NCBI RefSeq assembly: GCF_003337235.1
Contig: NZ_QPJC01000010.1
Coordinates: 1 to 64,000, forward strand
Direction of reading: 5' to 3'
DNA: 64,000 nucleotides
Origin: Halopolyspora algeriensis
GTDB taxonomy: Bacteria; Actinomycetota; Actinomycetes; Mycobacteriales; Pseudonocardiaceae
Shown: positions 35,792-44,815 of the stretch, in pieces
Position numbering within the stretch: the stretch's first letter is position 1
Layout: each line of letters begins with the position of its first letter
Translations under genes and position numbers: made by a program
The notes under the pieces: model-generated
What the model saw: the letters and a program-made list of their open reading frames with translations, nothing else
What the model was told of the DNA's origin: nothing
Database searches by the model: none

Positions 35792-37234
35792 ATGGCTCTG
35801 CAGCCCGTCCGGGGGTTCACACACCCTCTCCCCGGCAACCTCGATGTCGAGGTGATCGAGACTTCCTCACTGGGGGACCGCAGCTATCTCGCCACCGATG
35901 GCGACGTCGCCGTGGTCGTCGACCCACAACGCGATGTGGACCGCATCCTGGCCACGGCGGGACGGCTCGGTGTGCGAGTCACGCTCGTGCTGGAGACCCA
36001 CGTGCACAACGACTACGTCTCCGGCGGTCTGGAACTGGCCCGCTTGACGGGCGCGGAGTACGGGCTGGCCGCCGCGGACGAGGTCCCCTTCGCGCGCAGA
36101 CCGCTGTCCGACGGCGACGTCGTCGAACTGTCCGATCGGATGCAGGTGCGAGTGCTGGACACGCCCGGCCACACCTTCCACCACCTGTCCTACGCGCTCG
36201 AAGGTGTCGAGGGATCGGTGGGCGTGTTCACCGGTGGATCCCTGCTGTACGGCACCACGGGGCGCACGGACCTGGCGGGCGAGCAGCACAGCGAGACGCT
36301 CGCCCGTCACCAGCACACCTCGGCGCACAAGCTGGGTGCGCTGCTGCCGGACGGAGCGCGGATCTGGCCGACACACGGCTTCGGAAGCTTCTGCTCCGCG
36401 GCATCGGTGTCGGGCGATTCCGGCACGATCGGCGAGCAGTACCACCTCAACCCGGCGCTGACGCTGGCGGAGGGCGAGTTCGTCGAACAGACCCTGGCCG
36501 GACTCGACACCTACCCCGCGTACTACGCGCACATGGGCGTGCTCAACACCACGGGACCGGCTCCGCTGGATCTGCGCCCGCCTGCCCGGGCCACCCCCGA
36601 GGAGCTGGCCCGGCGTCTCGAGCACGGTGAATGGGTCGTGGACCTGCGTTCCCGCAAGGCCTACGTCGCCTCGCACCTGGCCTCCACGGTGAGCCTGGGG
36701 CTGGACGGCTCCATGGCCACCTGGTTGGGTTGGATGATCGAGTGGGAAGCGCCGATCGTCCTGCTCGGCGAATCCCCGGAGCAGGTCGGCCAGGCTCAGC
36801 GTGAACTGGCCCGTATCGGCATCGACACGTTCTCCGCCGCCGCTGTCGGCTCTCCCCGCCGGCTGGCCGCCGAGCCCGGGCAACTGCGGTCCATGGACTC
36901 GGCGACCTTCGCCGACCTGGCCCACTCCCTGTCCTCGCGGGGCGAGCCCTCCGAGGACGGGCGCCATCCGACACCGGATGTGGTTCTGGATGTGCGGACC
37001 AACAACGAATGGAACTCCTCGCACGTCGAAGGTGCCGTGCACATCCCGCTCTACGAGCTCACCGGCCGACTGCGCGACATTCCGTCCGGCACGGTGTGGG
37101 TGCATTGCGGGAGCGGCTATCGCGCCGCCGCAGCGGCTTCGATCCTGGAGGGAGCCGGCCGCACGGTCGTCCTGCTCGACGATGCCTTCAGCAGCGCCGC
37201 ACACGCCGGGGTTCCCCTCGCAGGCAGCACCTGA
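35792..37234 (+). CDS. persulfide dioxygenase-like MBL hydrolase fused to two rhodanese domains
   Basis: A 480-residue three-domain protein. Residues about 10-260 are a metallo-beta-lactamase fold of the ETHE1 group: THVHNDYVSGG (metal His/Asp), DTPGHTFHHLSY, YGTTGRTDL and IWPTHGFGSFC. Residues about 270-345 are a rhodanese-like domain without an active-site Cys. Residues about 385-475 are a second rhodanese with the active loop VHCGSGYRAAAAASIL. It oxidises glutathione- or mycothiol-persulfide to sulfite and moves sulfane sulfur, so it belongs to sulfide detoxification. GAAGGAG precedes the ATG. The residue after the HxHxD Asp is Tyr instead of His, a common variant in this subgroup. Confidence 0.9.
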   Translation: MALQPVRGFTHPLPGNLDVEVIETSSLGDRSYLATDGDVAVVVDPQRDVDRILATAGRLGVRVTLVLETHVHNDYVSGGLELARLTGAEYGLAAADEVPFARRPLSDGDVVELSDRMQVRVLDTPGHTFHHLSYALEGVEGSVGVFTGGSLLYGTTGRTDLAGEQHSETLARHQHTSAHKLGALLPDGARIWPTHGFGSFCSAASVSGDSGTIGEQYHLNPALTLAEGEFVEQTLAGLDTYPAYYAHMGVLNTTGPAPLDLRPPARATPEELARRLEHGEWVVDLRSRKAYVASHLASTVSLGLDGSMATWLGWMIEWEAPIVLLGESPEQVGQAQRELARIGIDTFSAAAVGSPRRLAAEPGQLRSMDSATFADLAHSLSSRGEPSEDGRHPTPDVVLDVRTNNEWNSSHVEGAVHIPLYELTGRLRDIPSGTVWVHCGSGYRAAAAASILEGAGRTVVLLDDAFSSAAHAGVPLAGST

Positions 37235-37286
37235 CCGAGCCGCCTCTCGGTTGTCGGAGGAACCGCCGTTTCGGGGCGGGGAGCGG

Positions 37287-38237
37287 TCACCGCAGCTCTG
37301 CGGCACGGTCGGCCACGGGTCGCCGCGCCCAGTACATCGCGACCAGGGACCCGGACATGTTGTGCCACACGGAGAACAGGGCGGCGGGCAGCGCCGCGAG
37401 CGGAGTGAAGTGCGTCGTCGCGAGGCTGGCGGCCAGTCCCGAGTTCTGCATACCGACCTCCACGCTGACGGCGCGCCGCGCCGCCGTGTCGAGCCCGGCC
37501 GCTCGCGCCGCGCCGTAGCCCAGCGCCAGTCCGATCATGTTGTGAACCACCACGGCCAGCGCCAGCAGCAGGCCCGAGGCCAGCAGAGCATCGACGTTGG
37601 CGCCGACCACGGCCGCCACGGCGACCACGATCCCCGTCACCGACACCAGCGGCAGCACGGGCAGCAGCCGCTCCACCCACCGGCTCGCGAGCCAGCGCAG
37701 GAGCAGTCCCGCGATCACCGGGACGAGCACCACCTGCACGATCGACAGGAACAACTCGGCTGCGTCGACCGGGAGCGTGGAACCGGCCAGCCAGAGCACC
37801 AGCACCGGGGTCAGCACCGGCGCGAGCAGCGTCGAGACCGAGGTCATCGCCACCGACAGCGCGACGTCACCCCGGGCGAGGTAGACCACCACGTTGGACG
37901 CCGTGCCTCCGGGGCTGGCCCCGACCAGGACCATGCCCACCAGCAGGGCGGGAGCGAACCCGAATGCGGCACCGACCGCCCACCCGACCAGCGGCATCAC
38001 CAGGAACTGCGCCACCACGCCCGCGACAACGGCTTGCGGCCGCCGCGCGACGATCGCGAAGTCGGCGGGGCGCAGCGTCAGCCCCATCCCGAACATGATC
38101 ACACCGAGTATCACCGGGATGGCAGAGGCGAGCGCGGCCGTCGGGCCGGGCGCGAGCAGTCCGACGACCCCTCCGAGCAGCACCAGGGCAGCGAACCAGC
38201 GTCCCGCCAGGCCGGCCAGGGAAGTCAATACGTTCAC
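37287..38237 (-). CDS. BASS-family transporter (bile acid:sodium symporter family)
   Basis: A 316-residue protein with about nine membrane helices. Signature segments are IPVILGVIMFGMGLTL near the front, GMVLVGASPGGTASNVVVYLARGDVALSVAMTSVSTLLAP in the middle (sodium and substrate site) and EVGMQNSGLAASLATTHF near the end. It should carry an organic anion with sodium. The substrate cannot be told; pantothenate, keto acids and sulfonates are known for relatives. GTG start at 38237 removes a non-conserved front. Divergent from the Rieske gene and convergent with the persulfide dioxygenase. Confidence 0.9.
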   Translation of the reverse strand: MNVLTSLAGLAGRWFAALVLLGGVVGLLAPGPTAALASAIPVILGVIMFGMGLTLRPADFAIVARRPQAVVAGVVAQFLVMPLVGWAVGAAFGFAPALLVGMVLVGASPGGTASNVVVYLARGDVALSVAMTSVSTLLAPVLTPVLVLWLAGSTLPVDAAELFLSIVQVVLVPVIAGLLLRWLASRWVERLLPVLPLVSVTGIVVAVAAVVGANVDALLASGLLLALAVVVHNMIGLALGYGAARAAGLDTAARRAVSVEVGMQNSGLAASLATTHFTPLAALPAALFSVWHNMSGSLVAMYWARRPVADRAAELR

Positions 38238-38336
38238 CGCCCGGAGCCTATCCGTGTCCGCTGCACGGGATGAGCGGGGCGGGCTGCGATGGTCCTCGCG
38301 CGTTTGGCAGACCGGAGACCGGGTAATTCCCCGGGC

Positions 38337-39233
38337 ATGCGTGGCTCCCCGGACATACGACCGTTTCGAGCACTGGACCACATCGCGGACTGGTCATGGC
38401 TGGACAAGCCGGCGAAGACGGTGCGCAAGGCCGTGTTCAAGGTGTTCTCGAACCGGCAGGTGCGAGACGTGCTCCACGGCGTGTGGCTGGGACATCCCTT
38501 ACACCCGATGTCGGTGCAGGTGCCCATCGGGGCGTTTCTCAGCGCCGGGGTCGTGGACGCGCTGCCCGATTCCGGCCCGGGTGAGCGGCGAGTCGCCGGA
38601 TCACTGATCACCATGGGGGTGCTGACCAGCCTGCCCGCGGCGCTGTCCGGGCTGACCGATTTCGCGCAGGGACAGCCCGACCAGCAGCGCACCGGGTTGG
38701 TCCATGCCACCGCCAACAGTGCTGCGCTGGCGTGCTACCTGGTGTCGCTGCGGCAACGTGCCCGCGGCAGGCAGGCAGCGGCGGTGGCGACCGGGTGGGC
38801 CGGGCTGACCTTGCTGGCAACCGGTGGACTCCTCGGCGGGCACCTGTCGTATCACCAGGCCAACGGTGCCAACCAGGCAGAAGACGTGCTGCACATCGGC
38901 CCACGGGAATGGACCGAGATCGGCAACGTCCACGACCTGCCCGACCGCGTTCCGGTCCAGCGGATGGCCGGTGAGGTCCCCGTTGTCGTACTGCGGGACG
39001 GCGAGGACACGCACGTACTCGCCGATCGGTGCAGCCATGCTTCCGGGCCACTGCATGAGGGGACCCTCTCGTGGCCCGCAGGCCCGGGCGAGGCACCGTG
39101 CCTGGAATGCCCCTGGCACGGCAGCGTCTTCCGGGTTGGCGACGGCAGCGTGGTGCACGGGCCCGCGACGGCACCGCAGCCCGGCTTCCACACGCGCGTC
39201 GTCGGCGACCGCCTCCAGATCCGCCTGCGCTGA
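38337..39233 (+). CDS. DUF2231 membrane domain fused to a Rieske [2Fe-2S] domain
   Basis: A 298-residue fusion. Residues about 45-190 are DUF2231, four membrane helices starting with GHPLHPMSVQVPIGAFL. Residues about 205-298 are a soluble Rieske domain with ligands in CSHASGPLHEG and CLECPWHGSVF. The combination suggests membrane-bound electron transfer, but no partner dehydrogenase or oxygenase is adjacent. Two ATGs are possible (38289 and 38337); neither has a strong ribosome binding site, and I took the second. The nitroreductase gene follows in the same direction. Confidence 0.87.
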   Translation: MRGSPDIRPFRALDHIADWSWLDKPAKTVRKAVFKVFSNRQVRDVLHGVWLGHPLHPMSVQVPIGAFLSAGVVDALPDSGPGERRVAGSLITMGVLTSLPAALSGLTDFAQGQPDQQRTGLVHATANSAALACYLVSLRQRARGRQAAAVATGWAGLTLLATGGLLGGHLSYHQANGANQAEDVLHIGPREWTEIGNVHDLPDRVPVQRMAGEVPVVVLRDGEDTHVLADRCSHASGPLHEGTLSWPAGPGEAPCLECPWHGSVFRVGDGSVVHGPATAPQPGFHTRVVGDRLQIRLR

Positions 39234-39415
39234 GGGGACGCAGGAGACCAGGCTTCGCCGGCGAGCGGCGGCCCGCGCCCGGTGAGTTCCCGAGCACCTC
39301 CACGGGGCACTTGCCACCCGGCACTGTCCCGGGACGATACTGGAAACGCGTCCACGGTCGAACACAGTCGGCGACCGGTGGTCCTTCCTCGAGGCTCAGC
39401 GGGAGGTGCTCGCTG

Positions 39416-40408
39416 ATGAGTCGGCGCAGAGCGAATCCGAGGCGACACGGCACCGCGGTGGACGGCCCGCCGTGGACGGCGGAGGAAACCACGGTCCTCG
39501 ACCGGGCGGTCGACCGCGCTCCCTCGGTGCACGACACCCGTCCCTGGTCGCTGACCGTGCAGGGGCGGACGGCGACGCTGTACGAGTGGGCGGAGGCGAA
39601 GCAGGACCGGCACGATCCCGAGGGACGGGACCGGCACTTCTCCTGCGGCGCCGCCCTGGCCAACCTCGTCCTCGCGGTGCGCAGCATCGGATGGGCGACG
39701 GAGGTGCGGCAGGAGCACAGCCCGGACCCTCCCGACACGGTGGCAGCCGTGACCGGTACCCGCAGGGAGGCTCCGACGGCCACGGAAGGACAGCGCTACC
39801 GAGCGATCACCCGGCGCACCACCTACCACCGCATCTTCGAACCCCGGGCGCTGTCCTACCTCACCCGGGAGACCCTGCTCGCGGCAGCCACCTCACCTCA
39901 GGTGTACTCCCGGTGGGTCATGGGCGGAACCGAGGCTTCGAACGTGGCGAGCCTGCTGGCCCACGCGGCGAGGACGTCCCGCAAAGATCGCTCCCACTCG
40001 TGGGAGCTGGCCATGTGGTCGCTCGGACAGCCCGACGAGGTGCCACCCGGCCAGGGAGTCCCGGACGACACGTCCGGCTCCGGGGGCGTACGGGCGGCCG
40101 GTTCGGCCGCGCCGGCGGCGTGGCTGCCGAGCGAGCAGCAGCTCGGCGCATGGATCGGCAACGAGTCCGTCCTGGTGCTGAGCACCTTTTCCGACGGGCG
40201 CCACGACCACGTCAGCGCGGGCACCGCGATGCAGCTGGCGTGGTTGGCCGCCACCAGCCTGGGGTTGGCCGCCTCGGTGATCACGCAGCCGCTGCACCTG
40301 CCGGAAGTCAGGTCCGGCCTGCGCGAGCGGCTCGGATTGCCCGGGCAACCGCAGATGCTGATGCGGTTCGGGTATCCGGCGTTCATTCCCGGGCCACGTC
40401 GGTTCTGA
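39416..40408 (+). CDS. nitroreductase-fold protein, Acg (Rv2032) family
   Basis: A 330-residue protein of the Acg/NAD(P)H nitroreductase group: APSVHDTRPWSLTVQG near the front (flavin-binding), RDRHFSCGAALANLVLAVRSIGW in the middle, and STFSDGRHDHVSAGTAMQLAWLAATSLGLAASVITQPLHLPE at the back. In mycobacteria this family binds FMN in a closed dimer and belongs to the dormancy regulon; its role is thought to be flavin storage rather than catalysis. GGGAGG lies about 10 nt before the ATG. It follows the Rieske gene by 182 bp. Confidence 0.88.
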   Translation: MSRRRANPRRHGTAVDGPPWTAEETTVLDRAVDRAPSVHDTRPWSLTVQGRTATLYEWAEAKQDRHDPEGRDRHFSCGAALANLVLAVRSIGWATEVRQEHSPDPPDTVAAVTGTRREAPTATEGQRYRAITRRTTYHRIFEPRALSYLTRETLLAAATSPQVYSRWVMGGTEASNVASLLAHAARTSRKDRSHSWELAMWSLGQPDEVPPGQGVPDDTSGSGGVRAAGSAAPAAWLPSEQQLGAWIGNESVLVLSTFSDGRHDHVSAGTAMQLAWLAATSLGLAASVITQPLHLPEVRSGLRERLGLPGQPQMLMRFGYPAFIPGPRRF

Positions 40409-40489
40409 AGGGCCGGCCGGCTGCTGACTGCCACCCGAAGGACCCGCTTCTCGAATGGCATAGCAGCGCACACCGTGCATCATTCCCCT

Positions 40490-41182
40490 ATGGACGTTGC
40501 ACAGGTACTCGGAGTGGATGCGTGCAAGGTCGGTTGGGTCGGCGTCGCTCTCGGTGGGGCCGTACCGACCGCGTACTTCGCCGAAACGATCGACGATGTG
40601 GTGGCTCAGGCCCATGCGGCGCATCCCCTCGCCGTCGTGGCCGTCGACATTCCCATCGGGCTTCCCGACGAAGGGCGGCGACAGGCCGACGAGCTGGCCA
40701 GGAAAGCGGTCGGGGGATTGTCCTCGTCCGTCTACATCACACCGGTACGCAAAGCCCTCGAGGAGGACGACCATGCCGCCGCCGTGGAAACCAACCGCGG
40801 CATCACCGGGGAAGGCGTCTCGGTGCAGGCGTTCGGTGTGCGGGCCAGGGTGTACGAGGTCGAGCGGTGGGTGGAACAGACCGACCACCACGTCGTCGAG
40901 GTCCATCCGGAGGTGTCGTTCGCCACGATGGCGGAAACGCCCCTGACCGCCCGCAAGGGGACGTGGACCGGCTGCAGGCACCGCCACGAACTGCTCGCCG
41001 AGTCCGGAATCTCGCTGCCGAGCGACCTCGGCACCGCGGGCACCAAGGCAGCGGTCGACGACATCCTCGATGCGGCCGCCGCAGCCTGGACGGCACAGCG
41101 GGTCCACCGGGGCACGGCACAGTCGCTGCCCGACCCGCCGGAGCGGTTCAGCGACGGGCTCCCCGCCGCAATCCGTGTGTGA
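40490..41182 (+). CDS. DUF429 family protein
   Basis: A 230-residue RNase H-like-fold protein of the DUF429 family: VLGVDACKVGWVGVAL, VAVDIPIGLPDEGRR and VEVHPEVSF are the conserved acidic segments, and GWTGCRHRHELL-like sequence follows. The Asp/Glu pattern resembles a nuclease active site, but no activity is known for the family. A GTG 15 nt earlier is possible. Stands alone between the nitroreductase and pobA. Confidence 0.85.
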   Translation: MDVAQVLGVDACKVGWVGVALGGAVPTAYFAETIDDVVAQAHAAHPLAVVAVDIPIGLPDEGRRQADELARKAVGGLSSSVYITPVRKALEEDDHAAAVETNRGITGEGVSVQAFGVRARVYEVERWVEQTDHHVVEVHPEVSFATMAETPLTARKGTWTGCRHRHELLAESGISLPSDLGTAGTKAAVDDILDAAAAAWTAQRVHRGTAQSLPDPPERFSDGLPAAIRV

Positions 41183-41512
41183 CCGGGGTGCGCCGACATC
41201 GTGCTCCCTGTGGCACTCCGCACACCCGGGATCGCGGACCGAGCGGTCCCGAGTGCGGGCTCGCCACGGGCCGGTAGCGGCCTGCTCTCCTGCTGCGGCA
41301 CTCCTGGTTGCGCAGGGTGATCCCGCCGGAATTCGGCCTCGTCCGGCGGAAACGACCTGCGGCAGCACGGCACAGTTCGTCTTCCGTTGAACGGAAGGGG
41401 GGCTGTTTCCCGGAAGAGCCTGGACGCAGAGTAGTCGCCATCACCCTGTTGAGGGGGTCACAGGAGACATTCACCCGAGCACCACGCTGCGCTCGTCGGC
41501 GAAGGAGCACCC
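41183..41512 (+). promoter_or_regulatory. pobA upstream region with palindromic operator
   Basis: A 330-bp gap with no gene. At 41381-41397 is the perfect dyad CTTCCGT-TGA-ACGGAAG, and a second short one, TTCCCGGAA, follows at about 41406-41414. TTCC/GGAA dyads are typical of operators of IclR-type regulators, and an IclR gene lies just past pobA. I suggest these sites control pobA in response to 4-hydroxybenzoate. A TTGAAC overlaps the first dyad and could be the -35. Confidence 0.55.
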
Positions 41513-42688
41513 ATGCACACTCGAGTCGGGATCGTCGGGGCCGGACCTGCCGGCCTGATGCTCGCTCACCTGCTGCACCAGAAGGGCATCGAATCGGTGG
41601 TCCTCGACACCCGGACCCGGGAGGAGATCGAAGGCACCATCCGTGCCGGAATCCTCGAGCAGAACACGGTCGATCTCATGACCGAAACCGGTGTCGGGGA
41701 ACGGATCAAGCGAGTGGGTTCCGTGCACCACGGCATCGAGCTGCGATTCGGCGGGCGCGGCCACCGCATCGACTTCGACGACCTCACCGATGGTCGCGGG
41801 GTCACGGTCTACCCGCAGCACGAGGTCCTCAAGGACCTCATCGAGCAGCGCCTGGCCGATGGTGGAGAGATCCGCTTCGGGGTCTCCGACGTCGAGGTCG
41901 AGGGCATCACCGGTGACACGCCGAGCATCCGGTTCACCGAAGACGGCGCCGAGGAAGTGCTGCACTGCGCGCTGGTCGCCGGATGCGACGGTTCCCGGAC
42001 CCAGACCCGATCCCTCATCCCGCATCCGGACGTGCGCCAGGATCACTTCCGCCAGTACCCCTTCGCCTGGTTCGGCGTCCTGGTCGAGGCGCCGCCGTCG
42101 TCCGAGGAACTCATCTACGCCCACCACGAGAACGGGTTCGCTCTGATCAGCACCCGCACACCCGAGGTGCAGCGGCTCTACCTGCAGGTCGACCCCGAGG
42201 ACAGCGTCGACAACTGGTCCGACGACCGGATCTGGAACGAACTGCACACCCGGGTCGCGGGAGACGACGTGCAGCTCAAGGAAGGGCCGATCTTCCAGAA
42301 GTCGATCCTGCCGTTCCGCAGTTTCGTGTGCGAGCCGATGCAGCGCGGCCGGTTGTTCCTGGCCGGCGACGCCGCCCACACCGTGCCCCCCACCGGGGCC
42401 AAGGGCATGAACCTCGCCATCGCCGACGTCTACGTCCTGGCCCGCGCCATGGGCGAGTTCCTCAATCGGGGAGAGACCGCCGCCCTCGACGCCTACACCA
42501 CCACCGTGCTCCCGCGGGTTTGGCGTGCCCAGCACTTCTCCTGGTGGATGACCTCCATGCTGCACCGCATGCCGGGCTCCAGCGGTTTCGACCTCAACCG
42601 GCAGCTCGCGGAACTGGACACCGTGACCCGCTCCCGGGCAGGCCGCACCCTGCTGGCCGAGAACTACGTCGGCACCCCGCTCGAATGA
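41513..42688 (+). CDS. pobA: 4-hydroxybenzoate 3-monooxygenase
   Basis: A 391-residue class A flavoprotein hydroxylase making protocatechuate from 4-hydroxybenzoate, NAD(P)H and O2. Motifs: FAD-binding VGIVGAGPAGLMLAHLL, the second-nucleotide CDGSRTQTR (DG motif), and FLAGDAAHTVPPTGAKGMNLAIADVYVLA (GD motif). The length equals that of the Pseudomonas enzyme (394). EGTIRAGILEQNTVDLM and the QEHG-like FRQYPFAWFGVLVEAPP segments are also family-specific. GGCGAAGGAG precedes the ATG. Protocatechuate-cleaving genes are not in the window. Confidence 0.96.
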   Translation: MHTRVGIVGAGPAGLMLAHLLHQKGIESVVLDTRTREEIEGTIRAGILEQNTVDLMTETGVGERIKRVGSVHHGIELRFGGRGHRIDFDDLTDGRGVTVYPQHEVLKDLIEQRLADGGEIRFGVSDVEVEGITGDTPSIRFTEDGAEEVLHCALVAGCDGSRTQTRSLIPHPDVRQDHFRQYPFAWFGVLVEAPPSSEELIYAHHENGFALISTRTPEVQRLYLQVDPEDSVDNWSDDRIWNELHTRVAGDDVQLKEGPIFQKSILPFRSFVCEPMQRGRLFLAGDAAHTVPPTGAKGMNLAIADVYVLARAMGEFLNRGETAALDAYTTTVLPRVWRAQHFSWWMTSMLHRMPGSSGFDLNRQLAELDTVTRSRAGRTLLAENYVGTPLE

Positions 42689-42768
42689 CACGGCAGTTCG
42701 GCTGACACGGCAGTCACGCAGGCGGGTACCCGTGGCCGGGCGCGTTCGCGGCGACACAGCCGGCGCGG

Positions 42769-43644
42769 TCATTCGGCGTCACCGAGCGATTCCTCCCGCG
42801 TCCGGGAAGGCGGGGCTGCCCGGGAGGCGGCCTCGCGCCTGGCCGATGCGGGAAGCGCGAGAGCCCGGGGGGATCCCAGCGCGCGCGAGATCCCCCGCGC
42901 GGCTGCGCGCACCGCCGGGATCAGGGCTCTGGGGTCGGCCCCCCGGGAGGGCACGACCACGGACAGTGCGGCAGCCACCGTGTCCGTCTCGTCGTGGACG
43001 GGGGCGGCCACGGACAGGTTCGACAGTTCGATCTGGCCGTCACTGATGACGAAACCGTTCCGGCGCACCTCGGCCAGCACGCGACGCAGCTGCTGCGGCG
43101 TGGCGATGGTCTTGCTCGTGAACCGCTTGAGCGGTGCATCCAGCACCGCTTCCTGCACCGCGTGCTCGGCGTGGGCGAGGAGTATCAGGCCCACGCCGGT
43201 GGCGTGCAGGGGAAGCCTGCCCCCCACGCGGGAGACCACCCGGACCGCCTCGCGTCCCGAGAGGCGTTCGACGAAGACCACTTCCAGCCCGTCGAGCACG
43301 CCCAGCTGCACGTTCTGGTGTGTGGCTTCGTAGAGGTCCCCGAGGAACGGCATGGCGACCTCGCGCAGCACGGGCCCGCGCGGAGCGAGCGCGGCGAGCT
43401 CGTACATCCGCAGACCGATCCGGTACTTGCCCTGGGAGTCGCGCTCCAGAGCGCCCCAGGACGCGAGTTCCCCGACGAGCCGGTGCGTGGTCGTCAGGGC
43501 CAGCCCGCTGTGGCGGCTGATCGCGGACAGGGTCAGGGCCGAACGCTCGGACGAGAAAGCGTCGAGAATCCGGAACAGCCGCGTCGCCACGGTGGGCGCA
43601 CTCCTGCCCGCCGTGGTGGAACCGTCGTCTCCCCCGCGGACCAT
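42769..43644 (-). CDS. IclR-family regulator, probably of pobA
   Basis: A 291-residue transcription factor: an N-terminal winged helix at residues about 18-80 (ATRLFRILDAFSSERSALTLSAISRHSGLALTTTHRLV in pieces) and a C-terminal effector domain (MPFLGDLYEATHQNVQLGVLDGLEVVFVERL, HATGVGLILLA, DEVRRNGFVISDGQ-like segment, APVHDETDTVAAALSVVVP). It lies convergent to pobA, 80 bp away, and divergent from the DUF2236 gene. Aromatic-acid-responsive IclR proteins (PobR/PcaR type) are the natural match. The C-terminal 45 residues are Ala/Arg-rich and disordered. GAAGGG precedes the ATG. Confidence 0.9.
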   Translation of the reverse strand: MVRGGDDGSTTAGRSAPTVATRLFRILDAFSSERSALTLSAISRHSGLALTTTHRLVGELASWGALERDSQGKYRIGLRMYELAALAPRGPVLREVAMPFLGDLYEATHQNVQLGVLDGLEVVFVERLSGREAVRVVSRVGGRLPLHATGVGLILLAHAEHAVQEAVLDAPLKRFTSKTIATPQQLRRVLAEVRRNGFVISDGQIELSNLSVAAPVHDETDTVAAALSVVVPSRGADPRALIPAVRAAARGISRALGSPRALALPASARREAASRAAPPSRTREESLGDAE

Positions 43645-43766
43645 CGCCGATCCCTTCCCCTCGATGCCACGTCCGCACCCATTGCAACACCGCCCGTGGC
43701 GGAAAGTCCCGCACCACAGCCGGCAATCGCCCACCAGTCGAAGAAGGCTCCGGCACCGATTCGACC

Positions 43767-43819
43767 TTGACAGTGGTACTGACACACCCAGTACGGTGTG
43801 TTGCACACGGTGATCACCG
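43767..43819 (+). promoter_or_regulatory. dyad-rich promoter of the DUF2236 gene
   Basis: TTGACA (43767-43772) and TACGGT (43792-43797) are spaced by 19 nt. Two nested dyads overlap them: GTACTG-N7-CAGTAC (43776-43794) and ACACACC-N6-GGTGTGT (43782-43801). A third, CGGTGATCACCG (43808-43819), is a perfect 12-bp palindrome just downstream. This is a likely repressor-controlled promoter; the regulator could be the divergent IclR protein. Confidence 0.55.
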
Positions 43820-43865
43820 ATCGTCCGTGAGCGCGGAAGAGCGCAAGGGTGAGGTGAGGGGACCG

Positions 43866-44801
43866 ATGAAGCGATACGCGTGGCGGGATCGGATCGAATC
43901 GATGGATCCCGAACGGGACTTCCACGACATCTACCGGATCATGGTCGCCCACGAGTTCCCCTGGGACATGAACCAGTCGTTGAGCTTCGCGCTGTTTCGC
44001 ACCTACGCGGTACCCGGTATCGGGGCGCTGCTGGCCAGCACGGGCGAGTTCACCGAGCGCACCCAGAAGCGCTACGACGACACCGGTCTCATCCTCGATG
44101 CCGTGCTCGAGCACGGATTCTCCAGCGACAGCGGCCGCCGCGCGATCCGGCGGATGAACCGGATGCACCGCGCGTACTCGATTCCCGACGAGGAGATGCG
44201 GTACGTGCTGTGCACCTTCGTGGTCACTCCCATGCGTTGGATGGACGCCTACGGGTGGCGGTCGTTCACCGAGACGGAACGCATCGCGAGCGCGAACTAC
44301 TATCGCGAACTCGGCCGCCACATGAACATCCGCGACATACCGGCCACGTACCGGGAGTTCTGCGAGGTGATGGACGCCTACGAGGCCGAGCATTTCCGCC
44401 ACGACCCCGGTGCGCGAGCCGTGGCCGATTCCACTCTGGAACTGATGACGACGTTTCCGCCCAACAATCGGGCTCCTGCGGGTCTGATGCGCCGATTCGC
44501 CCGGGCACTGATGGACGATGCGCTGCTCGAGGCGTTCGACTACCCGCGGCCCTCGCGGGCCATGCGTGCCCTGTCCCGCACCGCACTCCGACTGCGGGGG
44601 CGATTCGTACGGTTCCTGCCGCCTCGCACCTCGCCGAAGTACGCTCGCCAGTCGGCCAATATCCGCAGCTATCCGGATGGCTACGACCTCGATCGGCTCG
44701 GCACCTTCCCGCCCGGTTGCCCCGTCCCCGAGCTCGGGCCGCAACCCACCGCGCAGGACACTGCCCGGCCGCACAGCAACGCACCCGGCTCACCGAGGTG
44801 A
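43866..44801 (+). CDS. DUF2236 oxygenase-like protein (rubber oxygenase/MpaB family)
   Basis: A 311-residue mostly helical protein of the DUF2236 family. Conserved pieces: DFHDIYRIMVAHEFPWDMNQSLSFALFRTYAVPGI, RAIRRMNRMHRAYSIPDEEMRYVLCTFVVTPMRWMDAYGWR and MDAYEAEHFRHDP, whose His and Arg residues match the heme/metal region of latex-clearing protein relatives. Some members are b-type heme oxygenases, others have no known activity. GTGAGGGGA precedes the ATG at 43866. It converges on the GGDEF-EAL gene, 14 bp away. Confidence 0.82.
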   Translation: MKRYAWRDRIESMDPERDFHDIYRIMVAHEFPWDMNQSLSFALFRTYAVPGIGALLASTGEFTERTQKRYDDTGLILDAVLEHGFSSDSGRRAIRRMNRMHRAYSIPDEEMRYVLCTFVVTPMRWMDAYGWRSFTETERIASANYYRELGRHMNIRDIPATYREFCEVMDAYEAEHFRHDPGARAVADSTLELMTTFPPNNRAPAGLMRRFARALMDDALLEAFDYPRPSRAMRALSRTALRLRGRFVRFLPPRTSPKYARQSANIRSYPDGYDLDRLGTFPPGCPVPELGPQPTAQDTARPHSNAPGSPR

Positions 44802-44815
44802 CCGGCACGCCGCGT

